From NCBI RefSeq assembly GCF_023155855.1, contig NZ_JAKNUT010000002.1, forward strand, positions 186,001-250,000: a stretch of DNA of 64,000 nucleotides, read 5' to 3'. The DNA comes from Microbacterium aoyamense (GTDB lineage Bacteria; Actinomycetota; Actinomycetes; Actinomycetales; Microbacteriaceae). Numbering within the stretch: the first letter of the stretch is position 1; each line of letters opens with the position of its first letter. This document shows, in pieces, positions 32,139 to 45,458 of the stretch. Position numbers and translations under genes: made by a program. The notes under the pieces are model-generated. The model was given only the letters and a program-made list of their open reading frames with translations. It did no database searches and was not told the DNA's origin.

Positions 32139-32200
32139 ATATCTCGAGAAATATCAGCGAATCGTTGATTTTAACTGAATATCAGTGAGAGACTGATCTC
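32139..32200 (+). promoter_or_regulatory. satD promoter with two 17-bp palindromes
   Basis: An AT-rich stretch in a GC-rich genome. Palindrome 1, ATCAGCGA-A-TCGTTGAT (32153-32169, one mismatch), covers a TTGATT -35 (32165-32170). Palindrome 2, ATCAGT-GAGAG-ACTGAT (32181-32197, perfect), covers GAGACT (32189-32194), a -10 18 bases downstream and six bases before ATG 32201. AATATCAGYGA occurs as a direct repeat 28 bases apart (32150 and 32178). A third element, ATATCTCGAGAAATAT, lies at 32139-32154. Both promoter boxes covered by matching palindromes imply a repressor. Confidence 0.65.
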
Positions 32201-32845
32201 ATGGTCGCCACAGTGATCGCCGACATCGTCGGGTCTCGCGAGCTCGCCGACCGCGCCGTCGCGCAGCGCGCGCTCGAAGAGTCGCTCGCCCTCGTGGCCG
32301 AGGTCGCGCCCGCAGCCGACGCCGCGCTCCTGCCCACGGTGGGCGATGAACTGCAGGGGGTGTACCCCGATCTCGTCTCGGCCTCGGCGGCCACGATGCT
32401 GCTCCAGCTGATGCTCCCCGCGGAGATCGAACTGCGGTTCGGCATCGGCCTCGGCGCGATCGAAGACATCCCGTCGGTGCGGGGTGTGCTGTCCGAAGGC
32501 GAAGCGTGGTGGGCGGCGCGTCAGGCGATCGAAGAGGTCGAAGCACTCGCGCGTCGCGCGGCGCCGACGGCACGCACCCGGGTGGCGGCCCCGGCATCCG
32601 CTCCCGCCGAGGTCCGGCAGCTCGTACGGATCGCCAACGACGGCTTCCTCGCCCGCGATCGGGCCGTCGCTCAGCTGAGTCCGCGCGCGCGTCGCATCGT
32701 CTACCGACGCTGGCTGGGCGAGACGCAGACCGAGATCGCGGCCGCCGAGGGCGTCGGGCAGTCCGCCGTCTCGCAGGCGATCGCCACGGCAGACGCCGGG
32801 CCGCTCATCGAGGGACTCCGCATTCTCACGCGGCAGAACGACTGA
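32201..32845 (+). CDS. SatD family protein with C-terminal helix-turn-helix
   Basis: A 214-residue protein. Residues 1-125 carry the SatD family pattern: VIADIVGSRELADR, TVGDELQGVYPD and the GIGLGAIE strand, reminiscent of a nucleotidyl-cyclase-like core. Residues 155-200 form a helix-turn-helix (LSPRARRIVYRRWLGETQTEIAAAEGVGQSAVSQAI), which fits DNA binding at the palindromes in its own promoter. SatD was named in the Streptococcus mutans acid-tolerance sat operon; its job here is unknown. It converges with the membrane protein gene next to it, a pairing I recall in other actinobacteria. Confidence 0.82.
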   Translation: MVATVIADIVGSRELADRAVAQRALEESLALVAEVAPAADAALLPTVGDELQGVYPDLVSASAATMLLQLMLPAEIELRFGIGLGAIEDIPSVRGVLSEGEAWWAARQAIEEVEALARRAAPTARTRVAAPASAPAEVRQLVRIANDGFLARDRAVAQLSPRARRIVYRRWLGETQTEIAAAEGVGQSAVSQAIATADAGPLIEGLRILTRQND

Positions 32846-32848
32846 TCG

Positions 32849-33436
32849 TCACCAGATCGCGAGCCACACCATTCCCACGACGGCGCTCGACCACAGCAGA
32901 CTCGCGAGCGTGCCAACGATGAACCGCTCGCGCGCGGCGGGCGTCGCGAGCTCCGTGAAGCGGCCGATGCCCTTGAGCGCCACGACGACGGCGATGACGG
33001 CGGGGAACCCCGCGAGAATGCCCAGAGCGACCGCCGCGCGCTCCAGATAGCCGATCGCCGTCCCGCCGCGGAGGATCTCCTCTTCGCGAGCCGGCGAGTC
33101 CTCGGTCATGAGCTCGACGAGGATGCCGCCGCGCGTACCCTCCTTCGTGCGGCCGCCGTCGGCCGCCGACAGCGCCCAGCGGGAGAAGGGATTGCCGCCG
33201 AGCACGGCCAGCGCCACCCCGAGGATCGCGAGCAGTGCGCCGAACAGCAGCGGGACGTTGTACGGCAGCACCGAGACGACGACGAAGCAGAGCACGACGA
33301 GCCCCCCGGCGACGGCGAGCAGCACGACGCTCGGCCGGCGCAGCGAGACCGTCACGAGCGCGAGCGATGCACACAGCGCGGCGAAGAGGAAGATCACGAC
33401 GATCGTCGTGACGAGGATGTCGGCGGCGGAGTCCAC
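32849..33436 (-). CDS. Membrane protein beside satD
   Basis: A 195-residue protein from GTG 33436, with hydrophobic segments near 9-32, 35-55, 60-80 and two in the C-terminal third, and a hydrophilic loop near 85-120. The GTG is chosen because CAGACT (complement of 33444-33449) lies seven bases upstream; the frame is open to an ATG at 33490 with less support. Function unknown. Stops only three bases from satD. Confidence 0.7.
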   Translation of the reverse strand: MDSAADILVTTIVVIFLFAALCASLALVTVSLRRPSVVLLAVAGGLVVLCFVVVSVLPYNVPLLFGALLAILGVALAVLGGNPFSRWALSAADGGRTKEGTRGGILVELMTEDSPAREEEILRGGTAIGYLERAAVALGILAGFPAVIAVVVALKGIGRFTELATPAARERFIVGTLASLLWSSAVVGMVWLAIW

Positions 33437-33504
33437 GTTCGTCAGTCTGGCACGGGGCGACGACGGGGCTTGCCCGCACGCGGTACTCACGCCAGGCTCG
33501 AGTC

Positions 33505-33855
33505 ATGGCCAAGATGGAGCACTTCGAGATCCCCGTCGACGACATCGCCCGCGCACAGGCGTTCTACGCATCCGTGCTCGGCTATTCGTACGAGCCGTGG
33601 GGCGATGACCAGGGAATGCTGATGCAGCCCGAGGGCGAGGGCGTCAACGGCGACCTGCATATCCGGAGCGTCACGCCGCATCCGACCGTCGTCTTCACGG
33701 TCGACCGCATCGAAGACGTGCTCGCGCTCGCCGTCGCCAACGGCGGCGAGCTCATCGGAGCGATCGAACCGATGGGCGAGAGCGCGCGCTACGCCTATCT
33801 CAAGGATTCCGAGGGCAACATCATCGGCGTCTACGACGAGATCTCCGCCGCCTGA
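33505..33855 (+). CDS. VOC (glyoxalase/bleomycin-resistance) family protein
   Basis: A 116-residue single-domain protein with two beta-alpha-beta-beta-beta repeats: HFEIPVDDIARAQAFYASVLGYSYEPW and the second half HPTVVFTVDRIEDVLALAVANGGEL, ending YAYLKDSEGNIIGVY. Metal-ligand positions (His near the N-terminus, Glu in the last strand) look present. VOC proteins span isomerases, dioxygenases and binding proteins; the substrate is unknown. CAGGCT at 33493-33498 lies six bases before the ATG. Confidence 0.88.
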   Translation: MAKMEHFEIPVDDIARAQAFYASVLGYSYEPWGDDQGMLMQPEGEGVNGDLHIRSVTPHPTVVFTVDRIEDVLALAVANGGELIGAIEPMGESARYAYLKDSEGNIIGVYDEISAA

Positions 33856-33882
33856 CGCAACGGAGCCCGCGCCGCCCGCTGA

Positions 33883-33888
33883 TAGCCT
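33883..33888 (+). promoter_or_regulatory. -10 box of tyrS
   Basis: TAGCCT seven bases before GTG 33896, giving a leaderless tyrS message with no T-box leader. Confidence 0.5.
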
Positions 33889-33895
33889 GAAACGC

Positions 33896-35200
33896 GTGTC
33901 TGAAACCGTCGTGAGCGCGACCGCGCCCGCCAACGATCCCACGTTCGAGAACGTCTGGGACGAGATCGTCTGGCGTGGCCTCGTGCATGTGTCCACCGAC
34001 CAGGGGGCGCTGCGCGCCCTTCTCGCGGGCGACCCGATCACGTACTACTGCGGCTTCGACCCGACGGCGCCGAGCCTTCACCTGGGCAACCTCGTGCAGC
34101 TCATCACGATGCGCCGCCTGCAGCTGGCGGGCCACAAGCCGCTCGGCCTCGTCGGCGGGTCGACGGGACTCATCGGCGACCCGCGGCCGACCGCCGAGCG
34201 CACGCTCAACGACCGCGACACGATCGCGGAGTGGGTCGGCTACCTGCGAGCGCAGGTCGAGCGCTTCCTCTCGTTCGACGGCGACAATGCCGCGCGCATC
34301 GTCAACAACCTCGACTGGACGGCGCCCCTCAGCGCGATCGACTTCCTCCGTGAGATCGGCAAGCACTACCGCGTCGGCACGATGATCAAGAAGGATGCCG
34401 TCAGCGCCCGCCTCAACTCCGACGCGGGCATCAGCTACACCGAGTTCAGCTACCAGATCCTGCAGGGGCTCGACTTCCGCGAGCTGTACCTGCAGTACGG
34501 CTGCGTCCTGCAGACCGGCGGCAGTGATCAGTGGGGAAACCTCACCAGCGGTGTCGACCTCATCCATCGCACCGAAGGTGTGAGCGTGCACGCCATCGGC
34601 ACCCCGCTCATCACCAACAGCGACGGCACGAAGTTCGGCAAGAGCGAGGGCAACGCGATCTGGCTCGATGCGGCGATGTGCAGCCCGTACGCGTTCTACC
34701 AGTTCTGGCTCAACAGCGACGACGCCGACGTCGTGCAGCGTCTCAAGGTCTTCACGTTCCTGGACCGCGCCGAGATCGAGGAGTACGCGCGGCTCGTCGC
34801 CTCCGAGCCGTTCCGCCGCGAGTCGCAGAAGCGTCTCGCGCGCGAAGTGACGACGTACGTGCACGGGGTGGATGCCGCATCCGCCGTCATCGCGGCCTCC
34901 GATGCGCTCTTCGGACAGGGCGATCTCACGGCACTCGATGCCGCGACGCTCCGCCAGGCGCTCGACGAGCTCCCCAACGCATCCGTCGCTGCGGGGACGT
35001 CGGTCGTGCAGGCGCTCGTCGACACGGGCCTCGTCTCGAGCCTCGGTGAAGCGCGGCGCGCGATCGCGCAGGGTGGCGTCTCGCTCGACGGTGCCAAGGT
35101 CGACGACGAAGCCGCCGTCGTGACGGGCACGCTCCCCGGCGGGGTGTCGGTGCTGCGGCGCGGCAAGAAGACGCTCGCGGGCCTGTTCGTCGTAGCCTGA
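33896..35200 (+). CDS. tyrS: Tyrosine-tRNA ligase
   Basis: A 434-residue class I synthetase. The HIGH-like motif is PSLHLGNL, tyrosine-binding residues lie in YQILQGLDF and QTGGSDQWGN, and the KMSKS motif is KFGKS. A C-terminal S4-type RNA-binding domain follows (VDTGLVSSLGEARRAIAQGGV). The GTG start matches the -10 position. Followed six bases later by a DUF4184 gene. Confidence 0.98.
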   Translation: MSETVVSATAPANDPTFENVWDEIVWRGLVHVSTDQGALRALLAGDPITYYCGFDPTAPSLHLGNLVQLITMRRLQLAGHKPLGLVGGSTGLIGDPRPTAERTLNDRDTIAEWVGYLRAQVERFLSFDGDNAARIVNNLDWTAPLSAIDFLREIGKHYRVGTMIKKDAVSARLNSDAGISYTEFSYQILQGLDFRELYLQYGCVLQTGGSDQWGNLTSGVDLIHRTEGVSVHAIGTPLITNSDGTKFGKSEGNAIWLDAAMCSPYAFYQFWLNSDDADVVQRLKVFTFLDRAEIEEYARLVASEPFRRESQKRLAREVTTYVHGVDAASAVIAASDALFGQGDLTALDAATLRQALDELPNASVAAGTSVVQALVDTGLVSSLGEARRAIAQGGVSLDGAKVDDEAAVVTGTLPGGVSVLRRGKKTLAGLFVVA

Positions 35201-35206
35201 CGCGGC

Positions 35207-36022
35207 ATGCCGTTCACCCCGAGCCACGCGGTCGTCGCGCTCCCGTTCCTGCGCACGCCGCTCGTCCCGGCGGCGATCGCCATCGGCGCGATGACTCCCG
35301 ATCTGCCGCTGTTCGTGCGCGGCACGCCGCTCCAGTACGGGCGCACGCACGACCTCGTCTGGCTGCCGGCGACAGTGCTCGTGGCGCTCGGGCTACTGCT
35401 CGTGTGGCGTTGCATCCTGCGTCCCGCGACGCGCGAGCTGGCCCCGGTGTGGCTCGCGCGTCGGCTTCCGGGGGAGTGGGATGCCGGGGCCCGCGCCGCG
35501 TGGGGCGAGACCTTCCCGCGACGGGTGTCGGCGATCCTGCTCCTGATCGCCTCGCTCGCGATCGGCGTGGTCTCGCACATCGTGTGGGATCTGTTCACGC
35601 ACGAAGCGCGGTGGGGTGTCGAGCTCTTCCCCCTGCTCGATGAGAACTGGGGTCCTCTCACGGGCTACAAGTGGCTGCAGCACGGCTCGAGCGTCATCGG
35701 GCTGGTCATCATCGGCATCTGGATGCTCGTCTGGCTGTCCCGGCGCACGCCGGTCGGGCGCCTCTCGCGTGTCATCCCCGATGCGGTGCGCTGGATCTGG
35801 TGGCTCTCGCTCCCGGCGATCCTCGTCGGTGCGTGGTTCGTCTTCCTGCCGCTGTACGGCGGGTTCGACGAGCACTTCGGCCCGGCGCACTTGGCCTATC
35901 GCGTGCTTCCGCCGGCGTGCGCGCTGTGGGGTGTGCTCTCGGTCGTGCTCTGCGTCGTCGTGCAGCTGCGGCGCCGGAATGCGGACCGGGAAGACCCGAC
36001 ACCGGCGACTCGGGAATCCTGA
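35207..36022 (+). CDS. DUF4184 family membrane protein
   Basis: A 271-residue protein with about six membrane segments. MPFTPSHAVVALPF with a His, and the Asp-rich GAMTPDLPLF, match the start of DUF4184 proteins, which resemble membrane metal-dependent hydrolases (YdjM/LrgB-like His/Asp pattern; HIVWDLFTHEARWG is the second site). Catalysis is unproven. It is the last gene before the rRNA operon and points toward it. Confidence 0.85.
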   Translation: MPFTPSHAVVALPFLRTPLVPAAIAIGAMTPDLPLFVRGTPLQYGRTHDLVWLPATVLVALGLLLVWRCILRPATRELAPVWLARRLPGEWDAGARAAWGETFPRRVSAILLLIASLAIGVVSHIVWDLFTHEARWGVELFPLLDENWGPLTGYKWLQHGSSVIGLVIIGIWMLVWLSRRTPVGRLSRVIPDAVRWIWWLSLPAILVGAWFVFLPLYGGFDEHFGPAHLAYRVLPPACALWGVLSVVLCVVVQLRRRNADREDPTPATRES

Positions 36023-36338
36023 CCGCTTTCTCGGGATGAGCGCCGGGTCGGGCGCGCATGCGTGAAAACCGCGGAATCACGCGGATCCCGCTCGCGACAC
36101 GCCCGGGATGCGGGCAGGATTTGCCCGATCCCCAGAACCCACGTAACTTATTACTTGTTCGCCCCACAGGGAAGCGGAGAGGCCGAGAGCCTTACCCCCC
36201 TCAAGCGGAGAACCACCCCCCATCCGAAGCGCTTCTCATTGAGAGTGCATGACCTTCTGGTCTAGGATGGAGGTTCCCACTCCTCGAAGCTGTCGTTGAG
36301 TGCTGTTCACAGACGCTTGATCGTCACGAACCGCCGAT

Positions 36339-36366
36339 TTGACAAGCTGACGGAGAGGGATAAGAT
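36339..36366 (+). promoter_or_regulatory. rRNA promoter P1
   Basis: TTGACA (36339-36344), a 16-base spacer and TAAGAT (36361-36366), close to the vegetative consensus. Followed by AGAGAAGTTGCCC, a block repeated after P2. Confidence 0.8.
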
Positions 36367-36479
36367 AGAGAAGTTGCCCAGCGGGCCGGCTGAAGCCGAA
36401 ACGCAGGGCACCTGATCTAGCTTCGTGAGACGCCGTCACCGACAGCTTCTGCAGCCTTCGAGCCGCTGAAAACGTCGAT

Positions 36480-36507
36480 TTGACAAGCGGAAGACGAAGA
36501 ATAAGAT
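36480..36507 (+). promoter_or_regulatory. rRNA promoter P2
   Basis: TTGACA (36480-36485), 16-base spacer and TAAGAT (36502-36507). P1 and P2 share the preceding CGATT, the -35, spacer length, -10 and following AGAGAAGTTGCCC, so the unit of about 141 bases is a duplication. Confidence 0.8.
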
Positions 36508-36561
36508 AGAGAAGTTGCCCTGCGGGCAAGGCCGAGAGGCTGAGCAGCAGGAGCATCCGAT

Positions 36562-36584
36562 CCTTGAGAACTCAACAGCGTGCA
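36562..36584 (+). other. 5' half of the 16S precursor processing stem
   Basis: CCTTGAGAACTCAACAGCGT and the next bases are complementary, with few mismatches, to 38419-38440 in the spacer (TGCACGCTGTTGGGTCCTGA). Pairing loops out 16S, as RNase III substrates do. The TTGAGAACT block also resembles actinobacterial antitermination boxes. Confidence 0.65.
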
Positions 36585-36732
36585 CTTGTCAAATGCCAAA
36601 AAACCTCGCGGCCGACATTAGTCGGTCGATGAGATTCTTTTGAGATTAAACGAGATGTCAGCAATGACATCCGATCGTCAGATCAAACTCGCTGCTTCGA
36701 ATCCATTCCGATTCGATCGCAGCAAAATTTCT

Positions 36733-41775
<5,043 letters not shown>

Positions 41776-41785
41776 CGTTTTTGGT

Positions 41786-41809
41786 GCTTGCGTCCACTGA
41801 GTGGTTCTC
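41786..41809 (+). other. 3' half of the 23S precursor processing stem
   Basis: Complementary to 38539-38562 with a few mismatches; pairing would release the 23S precursor. Confidence 0.7.
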
Positions 41810-41872
41810 GATGTACGGTCGAGAACCGCATGACAATGACTTATTTGTTGTGCAGACTGAGACATCAATAGT

Positions 41873-41992
41873 GTTTCGGCGGCCATAGCGTGAGGGAAAC
41901 GCCCGGTTACATTCCGAACCCGGAAGCTAAGCCTCACAGCGCCGATGGTACTGCAGGGGGGACCCTGTGGGAGAGTAGGACACCGCCGGACT
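41873..41992 (+). rRNA. rrf: 5S ribosomal RNA
   Basis: About 120 nt. GTTTCGGCGGCCATAGCG opens, CCCGGTTACATTCCGAACCC is the conserved loop region, and CACCGCCGGACTT closes the terminal stem. Ends estimated to within two or three bases. Confidence 0.95.
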
Positions 41993-42000
41993 TCTTTCGA

Positions 42001-42032
42001 GAAATGGCCACCCAGTGTTGGGTGGCCATTTC
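42001..42032 (+). terminator. rRNA operon terminator
   Basis: A perfect 14-bp inverted repeat: GAAATGGCCACCCA (42001-42014), loop GTGT, and the complementary arm (42019-42032). Arms include AAAT/ATTT ends. It sits nine bases after 5S. Confidence 0.88.
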
Positions 42033-42081
42033 GCGTTAACGCGACATCCGCCATGATCGAGGTGGAGTGCAGGGAGTGACC

Positions 42082-43419
42082 ATGGCCGACGACAAGCCCG
42101 AGCGCGAGGATTCTGCGCGCTCCTCGAGCTCCGGACGTGGTTCATCCCGTGATTCGCAGTCCCGCGGCGCTGCCTCCGGACGAGGTGCTGACCGCAAGAA
42201 GTGCCCACCGCGCGACGGGCAGCGGAAGCCGTATCCGCCGCGGGATGGTGAGCGTAAGTCGTATCCGCCGCGGGATGGTGAGCGTAAGTCGTACCCGCCG
42301 CGGGATGGTGAGCGTAAGTCGTACCCGCCGCGGGATGGTGAGCGTAAGTCGTACCCGCCGCGGGATGGTGAGCGTAAGTCGTACCCGCCTCGCGACGGTG
42401 AGCGGAAGTCTTACCCGCCTCGCGACGGGCAGCGGAAGCCGTATCCGCCCCGCGACGGTGACCGCAAGCCGTACCAGAAGCGCGAGCACGCGCCGCGAGC
42501 CGGCGCTGATCGCGCTCCTCGGGATCCGGTGCAGGACGCCCTGCGTTCGGTGCGCCCGCGCCACGACGATCCCTTCGTGCCCGACGAGGTCACTCCGAAG
42601 GACCTCAGCCCTGCGGCGCGCCACGAGCTGAAGACGCTGTCGAAGGAGAACGCCGAGTGGGTGGCTCGCCACCTCGCGATGGCGTCCTCCCTCATCGATG
42701 AGAACCCCGAGCTCGCGCACCAGCACGCCCTTTCGGCGTCTCGGCGCGCCGGGCGCATCGGGATCGTGCGAGAGACGCTTGCGATCACCGCCTACGCGAC
42801 GGGGGACTACGCACTCGCGCTGCGCGAGCTGCGGACGTACCGCCGTATCTCGGGCAAGGACGATCAGATCGCGCTCATGGTCGACAGCGAACGCGGCGTC
42901 GGTCGGCCGGACCGTGCCCTGGAGGTCGGGCGTGCCGTCGATCGCGGGGCTCTGCCGGCATCCGTCCGTGTCGAACTCGCCATCGCCATGTCCGGTGCAC
43001 GTCTCGACCTCGACGACCCCGCGCGTGCTCTGACCGAGCTCGATATTCCGGAGCTGGATCCGGATCGCGCGTTCGAGTGGAGCCCGGGCCTGTTCGCCGC
43101 CCGTGCGGCGGTGCTCGAGGAACTCGGCCGCACGGAAGAAGCGGCTGAGTGGCAGACGCGGGCGATCGTCGCGGCGGAGGCACTGTACGCCGCGAGCGGA
43201 CTGGGCGACCTCGAGACGATCGAGATCGAGGAGATCTTCGAGACGGCCCTCGACGAGGTTTCCGTGGTCGAGCCCGAGGACGACCAACCCGAGGCCTTCG
43301 AGGAGAGTGGAGCCGCGGTCGACGAGGCCGATCCCCAGTCCGAGGAGTTCACGATCGAGGACGAAGTCGACGAGATCCTCGCCGAGGCGGGCATCGACGA
43401 AGAACGCATCGACGACTGA
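42082..43419 (+). CDS. TPR-like protein with N-terminal decapeptide repeats
   Basis: A 445-residue cytoplasmic protein. Residues 1-40 are Ser/Arg/Gly-rich. Residues 41-130 are nine tandem copies of YPPRDGERKS and variants, basic and disordered. Residues 175-380 form paired helices like a TPR solenoid (HLAMASSLIDENPELAHQHALSASRRAGRIG). The acidic end (from 395) is Glu/Asp-rich. ATG 42082 follows AGGGAG; GTG 42067 is possible. Mycobacterial Rv1691 holds the same place between tyrS and the HAD gene. Role unknown; the charged repeats suggest binding to RNA or another acidic partner. Confidence 0.8.
   Translation: MADDKPEREDSARSSSSGRGSSRDSQSRGAASGRGADRKKCPPRDGQRKPYPPRDGERKSYPPRDGERKSYPPRDGERKSYPPRDGERKSYPPRDGERKSYPPRDGERKSYPPRDGQRKPYPPRDGDRKPYQKREHAPRAGADRAPRDPVQDALRSVRPRHDDPFVPDEVTPKDLSPAARHELKTLSKENAEWVARHLAMASSLIDENPELAHQHALSASRRAGRIGIVRETLAITAYATGDYALALRELRTYRRISGKDDQIALMVDSERGVGRPDRALEVGRAVDRGALPASVRVELAIAMSGARLDLDDPARALTELDIPELDPDRAFEWSPGLFAARAAVLEELGRTEEAAEWQTRAIVAAEALYAASGLGDLETIEIEEIFETALDEVSVVEPEDDQPEAFEESGAAVDEADPQSEEFTIEDEVDEILAEAGIDEERIDD
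42202..42471 (+). repeat. Nine 30-bp in-frame tandem repeats
   Basis: Nine 30-base units encode the decapeptides. The six middle units all encode YPPRDGERKS and are almost identical in DNA, differing mainly at TAT/TAC and CGG/CGC. The outer units vary more (GQRKP, GDRKP), so expansion occurred from the middle, probably by slippage or unequal exchange. Confidence 0.95.
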
Positions 43420-44453
43420 TGGCGCTGTTCTCCGGTCGGCGTGTCTCGTCGACCCCGCTCGCTGGAGTGGATGTCGTGCTGGCGGACCTCGACGGTGTCG
43501 TCTACGCCGGAGCGGGGGCCCTGCCGTACGCGGTCGACAGTCTCGAGCGCGCGCGCGAAGGGCGACGACTCGGCTTCATCACGAACAACGCCTCGCGGAC
43601 GGATGCGTCGGTCGCGGCGCACCTGACGGAGCTCGGTCTTCAGACTGCCCCGGACGAGGTCGTGACGAGCCCGCAGGCGGCCATGCGCCTGCTGTCCGAG
43701 CGAGTCGCGCCCGGTGCCACGATCCTCGTGGTGGGCGGCGACGGTCTCGTGAACGAAGTCGAGAAGGCGGGTTTCGTCGTCACGCGCAGCGCAGAGGATG
43801 CGCCGGCGGCTGTCGTGCAGGGTTTCGCGCCCGAAGTGGGCTGGTCTCAGCTCGCCGAGGCCGCGTACGCCCTCAAGCTGCCGGAAGACGAAGGCGGGAT
43901 CCCGTGGATCGCGACCAACACGGACTGGACCATCCCCCAGGCGCGCGGTATCGCGCCGGGGAACGGCACGCTCGTGTCCGCTGTGCACACGGCCGTCGGT
44001 CGCCTCGCCACCGTCGCCGGCAAGCCCGAGGTGCCGATCTTCGAAGAGGCCGTCGCGCGGTTCGGTGCGCAGCATCCCCTGTTCCTCGGCGACCGTCTCG
44101 ACACCGACATCCTCGGCGCCAACCGGGCCGGCATGCCATCGGCACTCGTGCTCACGGGCATCGACCGGCCCAAACACGTGCTCGCCGCTCCCGCAGGATC
44201 CCAGCCGACCTTCATCCTCGCCGACCTGCGGGACCTGCACGCGCCCTACCCCGAGGCGCGGGTCAAGGACGACGTCGTGGCGGTCGGCGATGCGAGGGTG
44301 CGGATCGATGGTCCGGACGTGCAGATCCTCGCGGCCGGCGAGCCGATCGATCTGCTGCGGGCGGGCGCGAAGGCGATCTGGGACACGGGCCGTGCGATCT
44401 ACGGCTTCCGCGTACCCGAACAGCTGTACGCGGATCCGTTCCACAAGCCGTGA
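43419..44453 (+). CDS. HAD-IIA family phosphatase
   Basis: A 344-residue NagD/PGP-like hydrolase. Motif I is LADLDGVVYAG with the nucleophilic Asp, motif II ITNNASRTD, and the last motif FLGDRLDTDILGANRAGM. The cap (about 100-190) is of C2 type. Mycobacterial Rv1692 in this place has been described as a glycerol-3-phosphate phosphatase; the same role is possible. ATG overlaps the stop of the TPR gene (TGATG). Confidence 0.92.
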   Translation: MALFSGRRVSSTPLAGVDVVLADLDGVVYAGAGALPYAVDSLERAREGRRLGFITNNASRTDASVAAHLTELGLQTAPDEVVTSPQAAMRLLSERVAPGATILVVGGDGLVNEVEKAGFVVTRSAEDAPAAVVQGFAPEVGWSQLAEAAYALKLPEDEGGIPWIATNTDWTIPQARGIAPGNGTLVSAVHTAVGRLATVAGKPEVPIFEEAVARFGAQHPLFLGDRLDTDILGANRAGMPSALVLTGIDRPKHVLAAPAGSQPTFILADLRDLHAPYPEARVKDDVVAVGDARVRIDGPDVQILAAGEPIDLLRAGAKAIWDTGRAIYGFRVPEQLYADPFHKP

Positions 44454-44494
44454 GGCTCCGAGGCTCCGTGGGGCGGTTCACGTAGTCTGAACGC

Positions 44495-44653
44495 ATGACG
44501 GAATCCGCGAGCGAGGATGCCACCGCAGACCTGCTGTCGCACCTCGAGGTGATCGAGGCGCAGCCGCTCGCATCACGCGCCGCGGCGTACGAGTCTCTTC
44601 ACGATTCCCTCGCGCGGCGCCTCGAAGCGGACCCGTCCGCACCGCGCACGTGA
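44495..44653 (+). CDS. 52-residue conserved small protein
   Basis: ATG 44495 to TGA 44653, sequence starting MTESASEDATADLLSHLEVI and ending in an Arg/Glu/Ala helix (SRAAAYESLHDSLARRLEAD). TAGTCT (44483-44488) lies six bases before the ATG, a leaderless start. Third-position GC is high. A protein of similar size (Rv1693) lies between the HAD gene and tlyA in mycobacteria, supporting that it is real. It looks like one helical hairpin; function unknown. Confidence 0.78.
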   Translation: MTESASEDATADLLSHLEVIEAQPLASRAAAYESLHDSLARRLEADPSAPRT

Positions 44654-44663
44654 CGGCGACCGC

Positions 44664-45458
44664 ATGAGGCTCGATGCCGCACTCGCCGCGCGCGGTCTCG
44701 CCCGGTCGCGTACGCAGGCCGCAGCACTCATCGCGGACGGGCTGGTCACGGTGGCCGGCCGGCCGGTCGTCAAGGCATCCACCGCTGTTCCCGACGACGC
44801 ACTCATCGAGGTCGCCCGCGCCGACCATTACGTGAGCAGGGCGGCGCACAAGCTCCTCGCGGGCCTCGACGCGTTCGAAGTGGATGTGTCGGGGCGGGTC
44901 GCGCTCGATATGGGGGCGTCCACCGGCGGGTTCACGCAGGTGCTCCGCGAACGCGGGGCCGAGCCCGTCCTGGCGGTCGACGTCGGCCACGGGCAGCTCG
45001 CGGGATCCATCGCCTCGGACCCCGGCGTCGTCTCGGTCGAAGGCTTCAACGTGCGGTACATGTCCCGCGCGTCCCTCGCCGAGGCGAGCGGCGTCGATGC
45101 GACACCGTCGGTCGTGACGGGCGATCTGTCGTTCATCTCGCTCGACCTCGTCCTCCCGGCCGTCGCGGCGGTCGTGGGCGACCACGCCGACATCGTTCTC
45201 CTGATCAAGCCGCAGTTCGAGGTCGGGCGCACAGCGGTCAAGGGCGGCCTCGTGACCAACCCGGTGCTGCGCTCCGATGCTGTCGCGCGCGTGCTGTGGA
45301 CGGCGTGGGATGCCGGGCTCGGCACGCTCGGCGTCGTCTCCTCCCCACTGCTGGGAACCCACGGGAACGCCGAGTACATCGCGCATCTCGCGCCGGGACG
45401 CGGTACGAATCCGACAGAATGGTTGAGCACCGTGAACCGACTGGCGGGGAGCCCATGA
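44664..45458 (+). CDS. tlyA: TlyA family rRNA 2'-O-methyltransferase
   Basis: A 264-residue protein: an S4 RNA-binding domain (MRLDAALAARGLARSRTQAAALIADGLV, about 1-60) and an FtsJ-like methyltransferase with SAM motif LDMGASTGGFTQVL and the LLIKPQFEVGR block. Mycobacterial TlyA methylates 16S C1409 and 23S C1920, needed for capreomycin binding; the same sites are probable here. nadK begins four bases before its stop. Confidence 0.94.
   Translation: MRLDAALAARGLARSRTQAAALIADGLVTVAGRPVVKASTAVPDDALIEVARADHYVSRAAHKLLAGLDAFEVDVSGRVALDMGASTGGFTQVLRERGAEPVLAVDVGHGQLAGSIASDPGVVSVEGFNVRYMSRASLAEASGVDATPSVVTGDLSFISLDLVLPAVAAVVGDHADIVLLIKPQFEVGRTAVKGGLVTNPVLRSDAVARVLWTAWDAGLGTLGVVSSPLLGTHGNAEYIAHLAPGRGTNPTEWLSTVNRLAGSP

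Larger units (their letters stand above)
36023..36732 (+). promoter_or_regulatory. rRNA operon control region and 16S leader
   Basis: No gene is supported in these 710 bases. Promoter signals are listed separately: a candidate P0 (TTGAGA 36239-36244, TAGGAT 36263-36268, spacer 18), P1 and P2. The leader then carries the 5' half of the 16S processing stem. Short frames here lack ribosome binding sites and are taken as chance. Confidence 0.7.

Noticed and set aside
36058..36265. Two 64-67-codon forward frames in the rRNA control region
   Set aside because: No ribosome binding site, low-complexity Pro/Arg content and position within promoter DNA.
42202..42471. CRISPR-like 30-base repeats
   Set aside because: Repeats are contiguous, in frame and encode a decapeptide inside a conserved gene.
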